Shown here piece by piece: positions 47,011 to 57,489 of a stretch of DNA of 64,000 nucleotides. Source of the DNA: Rattus norvegicus. Lineage: Eukaryota; Chordata; Mammalia; Rodentia; Muridae. A program made the position numbers and the translations under genes. How positions within the stretch are numbered: position 1 is the first letter of the stretch; each line of letters opens with the position of its first letter. The stretch is from assembly GCF_036323735.1 (NCBI RefSeq), contig NC_086026.1, forward strand, positions 71,611,039 to 71,675,038, read 5' to 3'. The notes beneath the pieces were generated by a model. That model was not told where the DNA came from, did no database searches, and saw only the letters and a program-made list of their open reading frames with translations.

Positions 47011-47756
47011 CAATGAACTCATATATCTTTACTTTGTCCTGTTAACCTTGACACAGACACTGTTGACGACACATCAAAATCTAACAAGTTTTATATGTTA
47101 ATAATTAAAAGATTCTTACAACCACAAGCACAAGAAGCACAGGGTGACCTTATTCTATAAAGAACTCCTGTATGTGGAAGCAAACCCTAGCATCCATCTC
47201 TGTTAATGAGCCAGCCTGGCCTCAAGCCCATAACTCCAGAGAACAAGTCCCATGTATTTTCCATACCTGTCATGTGGTAGATTCACAGAGAACATACTTC
47301 CTAAGTGCTGTATGAAGCTGTGCCTCGAATTCAAACAAACTGAAATAACCAAGCTGACATATTTCTAGCTCAAACTAACCAGGCTGCTGTATTCATAACT
47401 GGGATGCTCTCAGAGGCCTGGAAAAGGGACCGCTGTGTTACTCATCCAGCACTAACTTTTCACTATTAATTAAAAAGAAATGGAGCTTTTGCTGATGGGT
47501 AAGAAAGTACTTATATTCATATTAGCCAGGCATTCTGACTAAAAAATAAATTTAAAGTCTAATTTAGCGTCTTTGTATGCTTTGTGATTTTTTTTTTTTT
47601 ATGTCGTTAGGCTCAAGTCCTCCCACACAGAGAAGATGGGCTTGCCCCAAGCAACTTGTCTTGCTCATAAGACTTCGGCAATTCTGACATGCTGTAGTCT
47701 TCCTGAGAGTCTGTGAAGCACTTCCCGGAAGCCAGTTGCCATGGTCTAGAGAGACC

Positions 47757-47962
47757 TGGAGGCTGGCACAAGGCTCAGTTGGTAGAATGTTTGCCTAGTT
47801 AGTGCATGAAGGCTTGCTGCATGGGGCCCAAGGGCTGTGTTAACTAGGTGTGCTGGGACACACCTGTGACAACCAGCCCTGGGGAAGGAGAATCACAAGG
47901 ATCAGAAGGTCAAGGTCATTGCTGGCTGTGTGGTGAGTTCAAAGTCAGCCAGGGCTAAGACA
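47757..47962 (+). mobile_element. B4 SINE
   Basis: GCTCAGTTGGTAGAATGTTT and TCAAAGTCAGCCAGGGCTAA. Confidence 0.75.
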
Positions 47963-48017
47963 AAATGGACGAGGAGAAGGGGCAGGGCAGAAAGGATAAG
48001 GGCTGAAAAGATGTGTG

Positions 48018-48130
48018 TGGGGGGGGAGGGGGGAGACAGGGACAGAGAGACAGAGACAGAGACACAGAGACACAGAGACAGACAAGCAGGCAGGCAGACG
48101 GACACACAGACAGAGACAGAAACAGAGAGA
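48018..48130 (+). repeat. G-run and GACA/GAGA-rich tract
   Basis: Runs of G followed by ACAGAGACAGAGACAC-type units and CAGGCAGG. Confidence 0.9.
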
Positions 48131-48309
48131 TTGAAAATAAGAGTTCACCAAGAGCAACAACCTGAAAGAAAACAGACCATCTTGGATTGTCCTGTCTCAG
48201 CTGAATTCTTGCATGGCCCAAGGTACTGTGATGAAGAAGGAGACCTCAGACTATGAGTAAACCATGAAAATGATGGACTGTTGAGGAGGGTGGCCTCATC
48301 AAATTCGTT

Positions 48310-48500
48310 TCAAGCTAGGAAGACGGTTCTGCAGGTGAAAGCCCACCCGAGAACCCACATGGGGCAGGAGATATCTTACTCCTGAGAACTGTCCTTTGGC
48401 CCCCACACATACACTGTGGTCCAGGTGGTCCTGTACCCATGTGCACTCACGCCCGCACCACACACCCACACTCACACACAAATTTAAGTGTGATAATAAA
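48310..48500 (+). mobile_element. B3 SINE
   Basis: AAGACGGTTCTGCAGGTGAA and GAACTGTCCTTTGGCCCCCA. Confidence 0.6.
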
Positions 48501-48888
48501 AGGTGGAAGGGATAGACAGGATGTTTCTCACACTGTATTAGTAGAGACAGGCCACGGAGAATCCCCACAGCTCCCCTAAGGCCGCTCTCAGGACATTCCT
48601 CACTTAGATGTCATGCTGCCCTATAAGTGGGTGATGTCAGAACTCAGGTCTAAGAGACCCTCCTAAATGGCAGGGCTTTGGACACTGAAACTGCCTGAAG
48701 TGAACTTGCAGCATTGTAACCAAGTGCCTTGAAGCCGTAAAGATGTTTAAGATAAATCTGCTTTTATTTGTAGATACAGGTGAGCAACTGATGGCTGCTG
48801 CCTTAAACCTCCTTCCCCAGGCGTAGTTCGAGAAGACAAAGGCCTTCCTAGGAACGGGGAGAGAGAAGACTCACATCTTCCTTATCTG

Positions 48889-48922
48889 TGCACGCGTGCG
48901 TGCGTGTGTGTGTGTGTGCGAG

Positions 48923-48962
<40 letters not shown>

Positions 48963-48967
48963 TGTCT
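48889..48967 (+). repeat. (TGCG)n/(TG)n microsatellite in the Spesp1 intron
   Basis: Alternating purine-pyrimidine TGCG units with a TG core, about 1.1 kb into the intron from exon 1. Confidence 0.95.
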
Positions 48968-49469
48968 GTCTTTGGGTGCAGGCCCATGCTCTAATGCACA
49001 TATGGAGGTTAAGGACAACTTTCCTGAGCTGTAGTTAGCAAGTTCCAGGTCTATCTCAACCTAAACCAAACAGAAAAACAAGGTGGCCAGCGCCTGAGGA
49101 ACAAGCCCTAAGGTTATCCTCCAGCCTCCACATGTCTGTGCACAGACACACAGAAAGAACGGTTAAGAGACGGGTAACTGAGAACAGCCAGAGCACCTCC
49201 TTTGTGGTTAAACCGTCTCCAAGCTGCAGCTGAGCTGTTCCCAGTGCATCAAAGACTAAGGCGCCAGGGCACTTCCCATGCACGCGCAATTCAGAGTCTG
49301 CAACTGCCTCCTCTTCGTGGCCTTTTCCAGGAGAACATGGGAGGAAACACTCTAAAAGAGAGATCCCATTTACCATGATTGGAGAGGAAACCTTGCCCTG
49401 TGAATATGCCATCTGCCTCATGAATATTTATTAAAACATAGCTTTTAAAGCCACAATACAGAACCCACT

Positions 49470-49600
49470 GTGCTGCTGTGACCTTTTGGAGACAGCCCAC
49501 TCCAGTCTCTCTCTGGAGTGCTTTGTTTTGTCTAATAAACTTCCGTTTACACTGTAAGTGTCTTTTGATTGAATTCTTTCCTTCTAGAAGCCTAGAAGGA
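49470..49600 (+). mobile_element. Possible LTR R/U5-like segment
   Basis: CTAATAAACTTCCGTTTACA follows a pyrimidine-rich block, as in some retroviral LTR ends. Too short to classify; it lies about 450 bp inside the Spesp1 intron from the donor. Confidence 0.3.
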
Positions 49601-50050
49601 GACACACCCCCACCCTCAACAGATTCCCTTCAAATTCTACTACAGGGACCCGCTAGTCCCTTACTGCCAAGAGCCAGATAGTAAACATCTCAGACCTTGC
49701 AAGTCAGAACTGTGCAGCAAACTCTGTTAGCTGCTGTTCTAACGCAGGAAAGCAGCCATGGCTAATACATACAGTAATGACTGTGGTTGCACGCCAACAA
49801 AACATGAAGCGTTTAAGCCCAGACTGCAATAATATTTTGTGTCCTAGGCAGTGAACAATGCCGCCTAAGGGGGCCTCCGGGCTGAAAGGAGAAGGCACAG
49901 TGAGTCCAGTTTGTAAGCTGAGCATCCTGAGGACAAGGGGAGGAGCAGGATGAGGACTGGAGTGACACACAGGGCGCCCAGTGTGTGACAGTGAGGTGGG
50001 AAGGAGTGAGGAAAGGAAACACCTAGGTCACCACCTGGCACATCACTCAC

Positions 50051-50114
50051 TTGGATACGCCAGAAAGGACGAAGGCCATAGCCACAGGAGCGCAACTAGG
50101 ACCACGGGCTTCAT
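50051..50114 (-). CDS. Spesp1: Spesp1 coding exon 1 (start codon and signal peptide)
   Basis: Read on the minus strand, this 64-nt segment starts with ATG at 50114-50112 and encodes MKPVVLVALLWLWPSSFLAY plus Pro and one base of the next codon. It is a classical signal peptide: basic n-region, Leu/Val/Trp core, then a likely cleavage near Ala-Tyr, matching the known SPESP1 N-terminus. It is followed directly by a strong donor, GTGAGTG, at 50050-50044. The leftover A joins CC of exon 2 to give Thr, and the joined reading continues into the conserved PDEEQN block without a gap. An in-frame TGA lies four codons upstream (50126-50124), which fixes this ATG as the start even though its Kozak context is weak (C at -3). 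The exon is too short to appear in ordinary ORF scans. Confidence 0.94.
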
Positions 50115-50215
50115 GGGCGTCGTTCACAGCACTCCGCCATCCGACGGGAACGTCCTGGGGCCACCAGGCCGGGGTACCTCAGGGCCGAAAGGAGGGGATG
50201 TCAGGGCCTACCGTC

Positions 50216-50223
50216 CCACGTCA
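50216..50223 (-). promoter_or_regulatory. CRE-like site TGACGTGG
   Basis: The sequence lies about 100 bp upstream of the Spesp1 ATG and contains the TGACG half-site used by CREB/CREM. CREM drives many post-meiotic sperm genes (established knowledge); binding here is inferred. Confidence 0.5.
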
Positions 50224-50239
50224 GGGCCTCGGCGCCCCG

Positions 50240-50248
50240 CAACGGTTG
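50240..50248. promoter_or_regulatory. MYB motif CAACGGTTG
   Basis: It carries the MYB core on both strands (CAACGG and CAACCG). A-MYB (MYBL1) is the main activator of pachytene and testis genes (established knowledge). It lies about 130 bp upstream of the ATG, eight to ten bases from a CCAAT box. Confidence 0.5.
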
Positions 50249-50288
50249 GCCCAATGAATGGATGGGGGTGGGGCGGTCGCGTGCGTGT

Positions 50289-50299
50289 TGCGCATGCGT
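50289..50299. promoter_or_regulatory. NRF1-like motif TGCGCATGCGT
   Basis: It is a near-palindromic match to the NRF1 consensus (YGCGCATGCGCR) inside the CpG-rich promoter block, about 180 bp upstream of the Spesp1 ATG. Confidence 0.55.
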
Positions 50300-50313
50300 G
50301 TTGGGACACAGCA

Positions 50314-50345
50314 CGGACTAAGAGTGGCTCGGACTAGAAGTGGCT
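50314..50345 (+). repeat. 16-bp tandem duplication at the edge of the Spesp1 CpG block
   Basis: CGGACTAAGAGTGGCT is followed at once by CGGACTAGAAGTGGCT. Confidence 0.9.
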
Positions 50346-50629
50346 CGACGGCGACCTGGGGCTACAGGCCCCTAGGGTTGGGGCTAGAGAAGCTTGACAA
50401 GTAGCACTCTAGGCACTCCCCATTGCACAGAAGTAGGTGTTCAATCAAAGAGATGACCCAGAGATTACACAGAGCCGACTGTGATGGGAACTGCTGCAGG
50501 ACACCCCACCCCCACCCCCTGTCTGTCCCCAAAAGAGATGGGAGTGAAGGATCAATTGCAGAAAGGCTGAAAGCGCCCCCTACAGCTATAGGTAGTTCAG
50601 ATTCGTTGCATGATTGGCTACGGGGCAGT

Positions 50630-50690
50630 GGGGGTGAGGGTCTGGGTAGGGGTGGAGGTGAAGGGGGGAGAGGGAGTTGGAGGTAGAGAT
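50630..50690 (+). repeat. G-rich tract with G-quadruplex potential
   Basis: Several GGG and GGGG runs separated by one to five bases (GGGTGAGGGTCTGGGTAGGG) 0.5 kb upstream of the Spesp1 ATG. Confidence 0.7.
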
Positions 50691-50844
50691 TATGGGAAGA
50701 AGAGGTAGGGACATTGCAGACTCCGTAAGGGACTTGGTTGTCGTTTTTGATTTGTAAAGATTACATCCCGTTTCTTTGACGATAAAGAGTTAGAAATGAT
50801 GGAGAAACATGTGACTACAAACGGATAGTGTAATTAGTCAGGGT

Positions 50845-51042
50845 CTTCTCTGTCCCAGACTGACCTGGAATTACACTGCACACACAGATGACCTGAACTA
50901 ATGATAGTTCTGCCTCCATCCTCCACGCCCTGAGTTTACAGGCACAGATATGGACCAGCCTGTACGGTTTCCGACGTGCTGGGGACTGAAGCCGGGTCTT
51001 TGCCCGAGGTAGACCAGTGCTCTGTGGCCTGAGCTACTTCCC
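50845..51042 (-). mobile_element. B4 SINE, diverged, upstream of the Spesp1 promoter
   Basis: Reverse B1-like part (GACTGACCTGGAATTACACT) and reverse ID-like part (GCTGGGGACTGAAGCCGGGT). Confidence 0.6.
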
Positions 51043-51627
51043 AGTTTCAGCGAGAGAACTTCGTCGCGTTATAGTCATGTGACTACTCAATTCTATATGT
51101 GGGTTCAAGTCTGTAGAACTATGCTGTTTCTTTCCTGTATGGAACTTTAAAATTCACATGTAGTCAAGTCTCTGTCTTAGAAACAAGGAACTTAGATTTT
51201 AGTCTGAGACAATGGGGAGATGCTTCAAGGTTCTGAGCTAGGGAAAGGCTGTGATTAGATGACAACGGTAAAAGGCTTAGTTTCTTGTAGAGACCAGAAG
51301 ATGTTGAAAAAAAAAAGAGTAAAGGCAAGACTCTAGTGAGGAGTCTGGAATACTCTAGGGACTTAGACTCCTGGTAGCAGGCAATTTGGAGCATGTGGTC
51401 GTGTTTGAGACATGTGGCGTTAAAATCAATAAGATTGTGCTTAAAGAGGTGGAGACGGGAAAAGGGTTGAAGTCTAGGCAGCTCCACGTCTTAGCTATTG
51501 TGAATACAATGCACTAAATATGTATGTGCAAGTCTGTCTGTGGCACGCCGACTTCAGGTACACCCCCAGGAATGGAATAGTCGATTGGATGGTAGTTTCA
51601 TTATTTAAAAAAAAATATTTATATGTG

Positions 51628-51817
51628 GCACTGGAGAGGTGGCTCAGCAGGCAAGAGCACTGGCAGCTCTTCCAGAGGTCCTGAGTTCAATTCCCAGCAC
51701 CCACATGGTGGCTCGAAACCATCTGTAATGGGATCCGATGCCCTCTTCCGGTGTGTCTGAAGAGAGCAACAGTGGACTCCTATACATAAAATAAATAAAT
51801 CTTTTTTTAAAAAAAGT
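51628..51817 (+). mobile_element. B2 SINE
   Basis: CACTGGAGAGGTGGCTCAGC to AAATAAATCTTTTTTT, complete. Confidence 0.92.
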
Positions 51818-52021
51818 TGAAGGCCAACCTAGGCTACATGAGACCCTGTCTCAAAACAAAGATTAGGGAATTGTTTAAATGTGGTGGGGGAAAAAATGCA
51901 AGATGATGCCCAGATTTCTGGGTAGATCATCTGAGTTTTTTTTTTTTTTTTAATGAACATTTACTGAAATGTGGAATGTAGGTATTTATGGAGGTGGAGA
52001 AGGATCAAGAATTTTGTGCTC

Positions 52022-52104
52022 GGGGTTGGGGATTTAGCTCAGTGGTAGAGCGCTTGCGCCCTGGGTTCGGTCCCCAACTCTGAAAAAAAGAAAAGAAAAA
52101 AAAA
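52022..52104 (+). mobile_element. ID SINE lacking the anticodon-arm region
   Basis: The body runs GAGCGCTTGCGCCCTGGGTT, missing about 14 nt found in the other ID copies between the A and B boxes. It has an intact A tail and a perfect 15-bp duplication AAGAATTTTGTGCTC (52007-52021 and 52105-52119). Confidence 0.95.
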
Positions 52105-52119
52105 AAGAATTTTGTGCTC

Positions 52120-53214
52120 AATACTAAGGTAAGGATGGGCTTGGGACCTCCAACCAGAGTGGTCTGTCCAGTGAGGAGTTGGATGTGGGTCGGAAGGAAA
52201 GCTGAAGTCGAGGTTGAGTTATAGGCATGAGCATCTGGAAGCAGGACTGTCTGAGGTAGATCAAGAGGGATGAGCGGATGGAGCAGGGCCCTGGTCCGAG
52301 GACGGATTGCCAGGAGACAGGCAGGCTAGCGAAGATGCAGTGGAAGACGAAGGACTCCAGGAAGGAGTGGTGGTAAGGAAACCGAGAGAGCAGAGGCACT
52401 CCGTGGAGGAGTCTCAGACTGTTAGACTTCTGAAAAGACAAATGAGGGTGGGGCAGAGAGGGAGATGGGGTAGGGGAAGGCAGAGACAAAGATAGAGGCT
52501 TAGGGCTAGCATTAGCTACAGGCCTTTGACAGGAACAGTTTCAGTGAAGTGGTTTGGGGAGAAGCCAGGCCAGGCTGAGTCAAGGGATGACTAAGAGGTG
52601 ACAAAGTCGTGACAGCTTGCATGGTGCTTGTTCACGCTTGGTTCGTGAGTCTTCGAGGCTCCCCAGCAGTGCTCAACCCAAATATAGCAGCATGCTGGAA
52701 CCAAACAGTTGGGACTGTTTGGAAAGCAACTTGGAATATGTAACAAAAGCAGTAACATAATATACACACTGTGATATAAATTCTATAACACAGATTTAGG
52801 GGGAGAATTTAGGTCCTAAGATAACTGTAGCTTGTAATACAGAGACGGTCAAATCCAAAGAAAATATGGACCTAAGGTTCCTCCCAACTCTCCAGACCCC
52901 TATTGAAATCCTAGCCCTCACCAAGATGAGAAAGGGAAGGAGCGTTTGAGAGATGGGTAGATCCTGGAGTTGAACCTTCATGAGTGAGATTGGTACCCTA
53001 AACCAGAGACCCCAGAGATTCTGTGGGAGGACACTGGATGACAGTCGTCTGTGAAGGCTTCCACCAGACACCAAATCAACTCTCCCACCTCCCAGTATTT
53101 AAATAAACTGTTGTTTCAATCACCTGGCCTTGCGGTGTTATTTGGTACAACAGCCTGATCAAATTAAACCAGACAAACTCTCTTTGTTGGGTAGAAGACC
53201 ATGCAACCAGGGAC
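52120..53214. other. No gene seen; purine-rich unique sequence
   Basis: A 121-codon minus ORF (52124-52489) is a Ser/Pro/Leu-rich reading of GA-rich DNA and is not convincing. Confidence 0.5.
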
Positions 53215-53486
53215 TGGGCAAATGGCTCAGCTGGAAAAGTCCTTCCTAAGAGGAACTTTGTTCCGATCTTCTGCAAACACGTAAAAGCCAGGTGCAGTAA
53301 CTCGATGCCTGTAACCTCAACAGTGGGGAGGTGGAGGCAGGGGGATCTTTGGAGCTTGCTAGCCAGCCAGTCAAGACAAACCAGACAACTCTGAGAAACC
53401 CTGTCTCCGGAAGTAAGGTAGAGACTGATTAAGGAAAATGTTGACCTTTGGCCTCCACGTGCATGAGCACACATATATTCAAATGC

Positions 53487-53539
<53 letters not shown>

Positions 53540-53540
53540 G
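53215..53540 (+). mobile_element. B4/RSINE SINE with (CA)n tail
   Basis: GGGCAAATGGCTCAGCTGGA, GAGGTGGAGGCAGGGGGATC, GACCTTTGGCCTCCACGTGC, then (CA)n 53487-53536. Confidence 0.7.
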
Positions 53541-53999
53541 ACACGCATAGGCATAGGGTGTACTAAACCATTCTATTTTGGTTTTCAATGAGCTGGGAAA
53601 GGTTCTGTCCACTGTCTTCTAAGATTTTCTCTCTACTCTCAACCTAAGATTTTCCTTAGACTCCTTCTTTAGATGGACGTAGAGCATCCAAAAATCGCAT
53701 TTCCTGTACTTTATTCCTTCTCTCAGTCCAATGGATTGGGGTGAGCCTGGTTAGCCAGAAACACGGGTGTCTCTCTAGACGAAGATGCACACTCACTCAG
53801 GAAGTCCTTCATCCCACACTGTCCAGTGACCCGCCCCGTATTCTCCTGGCTAGAAGTGAGCGGAGGGCTTCACACTGGAGTTCCTGCCCACTCAGTAGCA
53901 ATGCGTTTCTCACAGCCTTACTTCAGATGTCACGTCCACCCCTCACTCGGTCCAGCGCGTGGAAAAACAAGTCAATCTCAACACTTACACAATGAATAC

Positions 54000-54170
54000 A
54001 TCCCTGGCTCAGCAGTTAAGAGCACTTCCTGTTCTTCCCGAGGACCCAGTACCCACACCGGGAGGCTCACAACCAAGGGATCTGTAAGCTCTGCAAATCC
54101 CTACCCAGCAGGTACACATGTCCACACACAGACACACAAGCAGACATTAAACGTTTTCTAAAATGAATGT
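54000..54170 (+). mobile_element. B3 SINE
   Basis: CCTGGCTCAGCAGTTAAGAG and CTCTGCAAATCCCTACCCAG. Confidence 0.6.
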
Positions 54171-54282
54171 TCGCGTGATCGTCCCCCACCCCCCCCCGTT
54201 CCCTTGCCTTCTTGTACCTGTGCAGCATACCTGAGGATGGGAGTGGGGGGTACACCATCTGAAGGCCAGAGAAGGAGTCCTA

Positions 54283-54612
54283 GCTCGCTTTCCATTGCTG
54301 TAATAAAACACTGGCTGAGAGCAACTTGGAGAAGACCTTTCTTTGGCTTGCAAGTTACCACCCATCACTGAAGAAAGTCACAGCAGGAGCTCAAGCCAGG
54401 AACTGAAACAGAAGCCACGGAGAAAGGCTGTCCTGCTCGCCATGGTTCAGCCTCCTTTCCCCAGGACCATCTGCTGTGGGATAGCATCACTCATAATAGG
54501 CTGCCCCAAGAAACTGTCCCCCACAGGCAATCTGATAGAGACAATTCTTCACTTGAGATTCCCTCTTTCCAGATGACCCGAGTTTATGTCAAGTTGACAA
54601 AAACTAGCCAGA
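54283..54612 (-). mobile_element. Rodent LTR, second family
   Basis: TTCCATTGCTGTAATAAAAC at the left edge and TGTCAAGTTGACAAAAACTA at the right. Confidence 0.65.
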
Positions 54613-54619
54613 ATAGCAT

Positions 54620-54838
54620 AATATCTTCCTCTGTCACTCTCTGCTGAGTTGCTTTTGAGACAGAATCTCTCGCTAAACTGGAAGCTTGTTGTTTGGGGTG
54701 GTCTGGCTCGAATTCCCCTGTCTCTGCCTCCCAGCTCTGGAGGTACAGCCACAGGCAGCCATGCCTGGCTTTTTATGTGAGTTCTGGGGTTTCAAACTCA
54801 GGCTCTCATGCTTGAAGAGTAAGTGTTTTATCCATGGA
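54620..54838 (-). mobile_element. B4/RSINE-type SINE
   Basis: GCAGCCATGCCTGGCTTTTT and CTCTCATGCTTGAAGAGTAA in reverse. Confidence 0.65.
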
Positions 54839-54928
54839 GGCATCCATCCGTCCATCCATCCGTCCATCCATCCGTCCATCCGTCCATCCATCCGTCCATC
54901 CGTCCATCCATCCATCCATCCGTCCATC
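54839..54928 (+). repeat. (CATC)(CGTC) tetranucleotide repeat
   Basis: About 22 tetramers of CATC with CGTC variants in a higher-order pattern. Confidence 0.97.
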
Positions 54929-55120
54929 CCACAAATCTAAGGATACTTCTAAAGGTACTCTCTCTAAGATACATGTAATGGCTAGTGCCTCGTCCCTATA
55001 ACTTCAGTACTTAGAAAGCTACAGCAGAAAAATTTGCTTTGGGGATGAGTCCAGTCTGGGAATTGTAAAGACAAAAAGATGGTCTCCAGGACAGTCACAG
55101 GTTCCAGCAGAGAAGACATT

Positions 55121-55139
55121 TCGCCACACGAGGGCAGCA
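55121..55139 (+). promoter_or_regulatory. Weaker CTCF-like motif
   Basis: The core CCACACGAGGGCAGCA matches about 14 of 16 core positions, in unique sequence 5 kb upstream of Spesp1. Confidence 0.4.
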
Positions 55140-55609
55140 GAGCCTCACTAATGAGTGGAATGGCGCTGGCAGCTAACTTCCGAGCACCTGCTGCTGAGAC
55201 TCTAGAAACCGGCCTTTGAGTTTGCTATACTGTAGCAATGAGTGCTTTGCTATTTATTGTGCCTTTAGCTTTCGTGCCTCTCATTCTAAATACACCAAAT
55301 ATCACGCATCAACTTTTCAAACAATTCAATAAGAATAATGTAATAAGCCTCTGCATGCTAGAAGATTTTTCCCCCTGTAGGCTGTTTTGAGGAATGTTGC
55401 CCATTCGTTCACTCTCGTCTCTAGGTCCAAGGCAGCTGCTCTGCACACAGCCCAGGACTAAAACCAACTTACAAAGCTACACCCATCTTGGGACACAATA
55501 GAATGCTAGCCTGCCTCTGGAAAGTGCCTTCTTTCGCCTTCTTTGTGTGTGTGTGTGTTTTAACTTGCTTTGGAGGACTTGAAATTGGCTCTGTGGAATA
55601 TTTTTGTTT

Positions 55610-55810
55610 GTTTTAAAGAGATGTATTTAATGTTATGTGAATGGCTACTTTGCCTGCATGTATGTGTGCACCAGAAAAGGGCAAAAGAGGGTATCGGATC
55701 CTCTAGAACTTGAATTGCAGATGACGGTGGGCCTCCATCGGTGCTGGAAACTGAGCTTGAGTCCTCTCCTCTGCAAGGTCAGCCAGTGCTTTTAACCACT
55801 GAGCCAGCGC
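55610..55810 (-). mobile_element. B3 SINE
   Basis: GGCAAAAGAGGGTATCGGAT and CAGCCAGTGCTTTTAACCAC. Confidence 0.7.
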
Positions 55811-56150
55811 CCAGATAGTAAGCATTGAGCCAGCTATTTCTCCAGCTGTAGAATAATTTTAATAAATAGGATGGGTGTGGCTGAAAGGGGTGGCAAGCAA
55901 GTGGTCCTTGGCATTCTTTTAGTTCTCTCCAGGAAGACACTGCCATTATGACTGTTAGTGTCAGACCTCATGACAGTCTAAAGGCAAAGCTAGTGACCTA
56001 AAGTTGTAAGTCTCCATGAAGCTGTCCCCCTGAATGAATTTCAACAAAGTCCTCAACACAAGTTCAGTTAAAAACTCATTTAGTTTCTGAAGAATAAGAA
56101 ACACGCAGATAATAGGAAGGTTCTTAAGATAGAACCTCTTCCTCTTTCTG

Positions 56151-56152
<2 letters not shown>

Positions 56153-56190
<38 letters not shown>
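56153..56190 (+). repeat. (TG)n microsatellite
   Basis: Uninterrupted. Confidence 0.96.
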
Positions 56191-56191
<1 letters not shown>

Positions 56192-56321
56192 GCTACCCCA
56201 TAGACTTTTTGCACGTCTGACTGAGTTCAAGATCTCTGAGTATGTGTTGGAGATTGTATGGAATTTTCTGGCAGGTGCCACCAAATCAAATAGAAGATAA
56301 TTTTATATAAAAAGGATTTCA

Positions 56322-56578
56322 GGGCTGTAGAGATGACTCAGTCAGCAAAGAGCTTACAGTTCAAGCATAAGAACATGAGGTCCATCCCCAGTAGCCACAT
56401 AAACATGGTGGTGTGCGCTTGCAACCACAGAAATGGGGAGGTGAGAACAGGTGGTTCTCTGGGCAGCCAGCTTAGCCTAACTATCAAGGTCCACGTCTCA
56501 GTGAGAGTGAAAAGAGAGGTGCATGGCTCCTGGGGAATAACAGCTGAGACTGGCCACTGCCTTTCACACACATGCGCA

Positions 56579-56630
<52 letters not shown>
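56322..56630 (+). mobile_element. B4/RSINE SINE with (CA)n tail
   Basis: GGGCTGTAGAGATGACTCAG start; CA tract at 56578-56630. Confidence 0.65.
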
Positions 56631-56631
<1 letters not shown>

Positions 56632-57056
56632 CGCCTTTCAGTGGGGTGTAAATGTGGTGCTGTTGATGGAGTGAATAAATTCAGCTAGGAAAGTCCTTAT
56701 GAACGCTAATTATGCATCAGTTCAGTAGCTCCGCTTTGACATGTGCTAATATATTTTTGGCCACTGAATTGGCCAGAATAGCCTCATTTCTAGACACATT
56801 AGAGAAATGGGAGTTTATCATATACACAGCTAATCAGGCCATTTATGCACAACTCCAGTAACCACATATAAACTCTTTACGAGCTTGGAACATCAGTAAC
56901 TAAAAAGGATAAAAAGTCAGTGTCGCACTGAGAATGTAGCTCAGGGAGCCAGTACCTGCCTCGCGTATGAGAGATGAGAGGACCCTCACTACCTACACAC
57001 CTGTGCTGTCACAAACTGTGTCATTTCACCCATAAAACAAACCCTGAAAGGTAAGT

Positions 57057-57058
<2 letters not shown>

Positions 57059-57104
<46 letters not shown>
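57059..57104 (+). repeat. (AC)n microsatellite
   Basis: Uninterrupted; preceded by a short B4-like fragment (about 56935-57050). Confidence 0.96.
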
Positions 57105-57108
<4 letters not shown>

Positions 57109-57230
57109 TAGAGATCCAGAGCAGCTAAAACACTCGCTCACCTTCTCAGTGTATGTGTTTGCTCAGGCCTCTGTAACAGACCACCATAGACCCCTGGCTT
57201 AAAGAATAGCAACTGGCTCCCTTCTACTTT

Positions 57231-57336
57231 TTTTTTTTTTTTTTTTTTTTGGTTCTTTTTTTCGGAGCTGGGGACCGAACCCAGGGCCTTGCACTTCCTA
57301 GGCAAACGCTCTACCACTGAGCTAAATCCCCAACCC
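57231..57336 (-). mobile_element. ID SINE
   Basis: Reverse ID with T head; flanks CCCTTCTACTTT on both sides are the target duplication. Confidence 0.96.
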
Positions 57337-57489
57337 CCCTTCTACTTTTAAGAGACCAAGATCAAAGTCTGGTGTGTTTAGTGCCTACTGACACCTCTCT
57401 CCATGGCTGGTAGGCAACCTTCTCGTGTCTCCTCATAATTCTTCTTCTGTATGTCTGCATTTTTGTATGTTCATATTAAGACACCGATC

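Larger units (their letters stand above)
37111..50050 (-). other. Spesp1: Spesp1 intron 1
   Basis: The 12,940-bp intron has donor GTGAGT at 50050-50045 and acceptor TTTTTTTCCCCCTCAAG ending at 37111. It is phase 1. It contains L1 3' ends in opposite orientations, B1, B2, B3 and B4 copies, one ID element, a plus-oriented LTR and several CA or TGCG microsatellites. No further coding exon was recognised inside it. Confidence 0.9.
50115..50345 (-). promoter_or_regulatory. Spesp1: Spesp1 CpG-rich promoter and 5' UTR
   Basis: This is the most CpG-dense stretch of the window, in contrast to the CpG-poor surroundings, and it abuts the Spesp1 start codon. No TATA box is visible. Reading upstream from the ATG there are a CRE-like TGACGTGG, a double MYB core, an inverted CCAAT box at 50251-50255, a GC box at 50270-50276 and an NRF1-like GCGCATGCG. 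This set is typical of TATA-less promoters active in male germ cells. The transcription start is not visible from sequence alone. Confidence 0.8.

Noticed and set aside
50567..50586. CTCF site GCGCCCCCTA near the Spesp1 promoter
   Set aside because: Only the right half fits; three or more core mismatches on the other half, so not listed as a feature.
53076..53612. 178-codon minus ORF
   Set aside because: Built from a SINE and a CA repeat.
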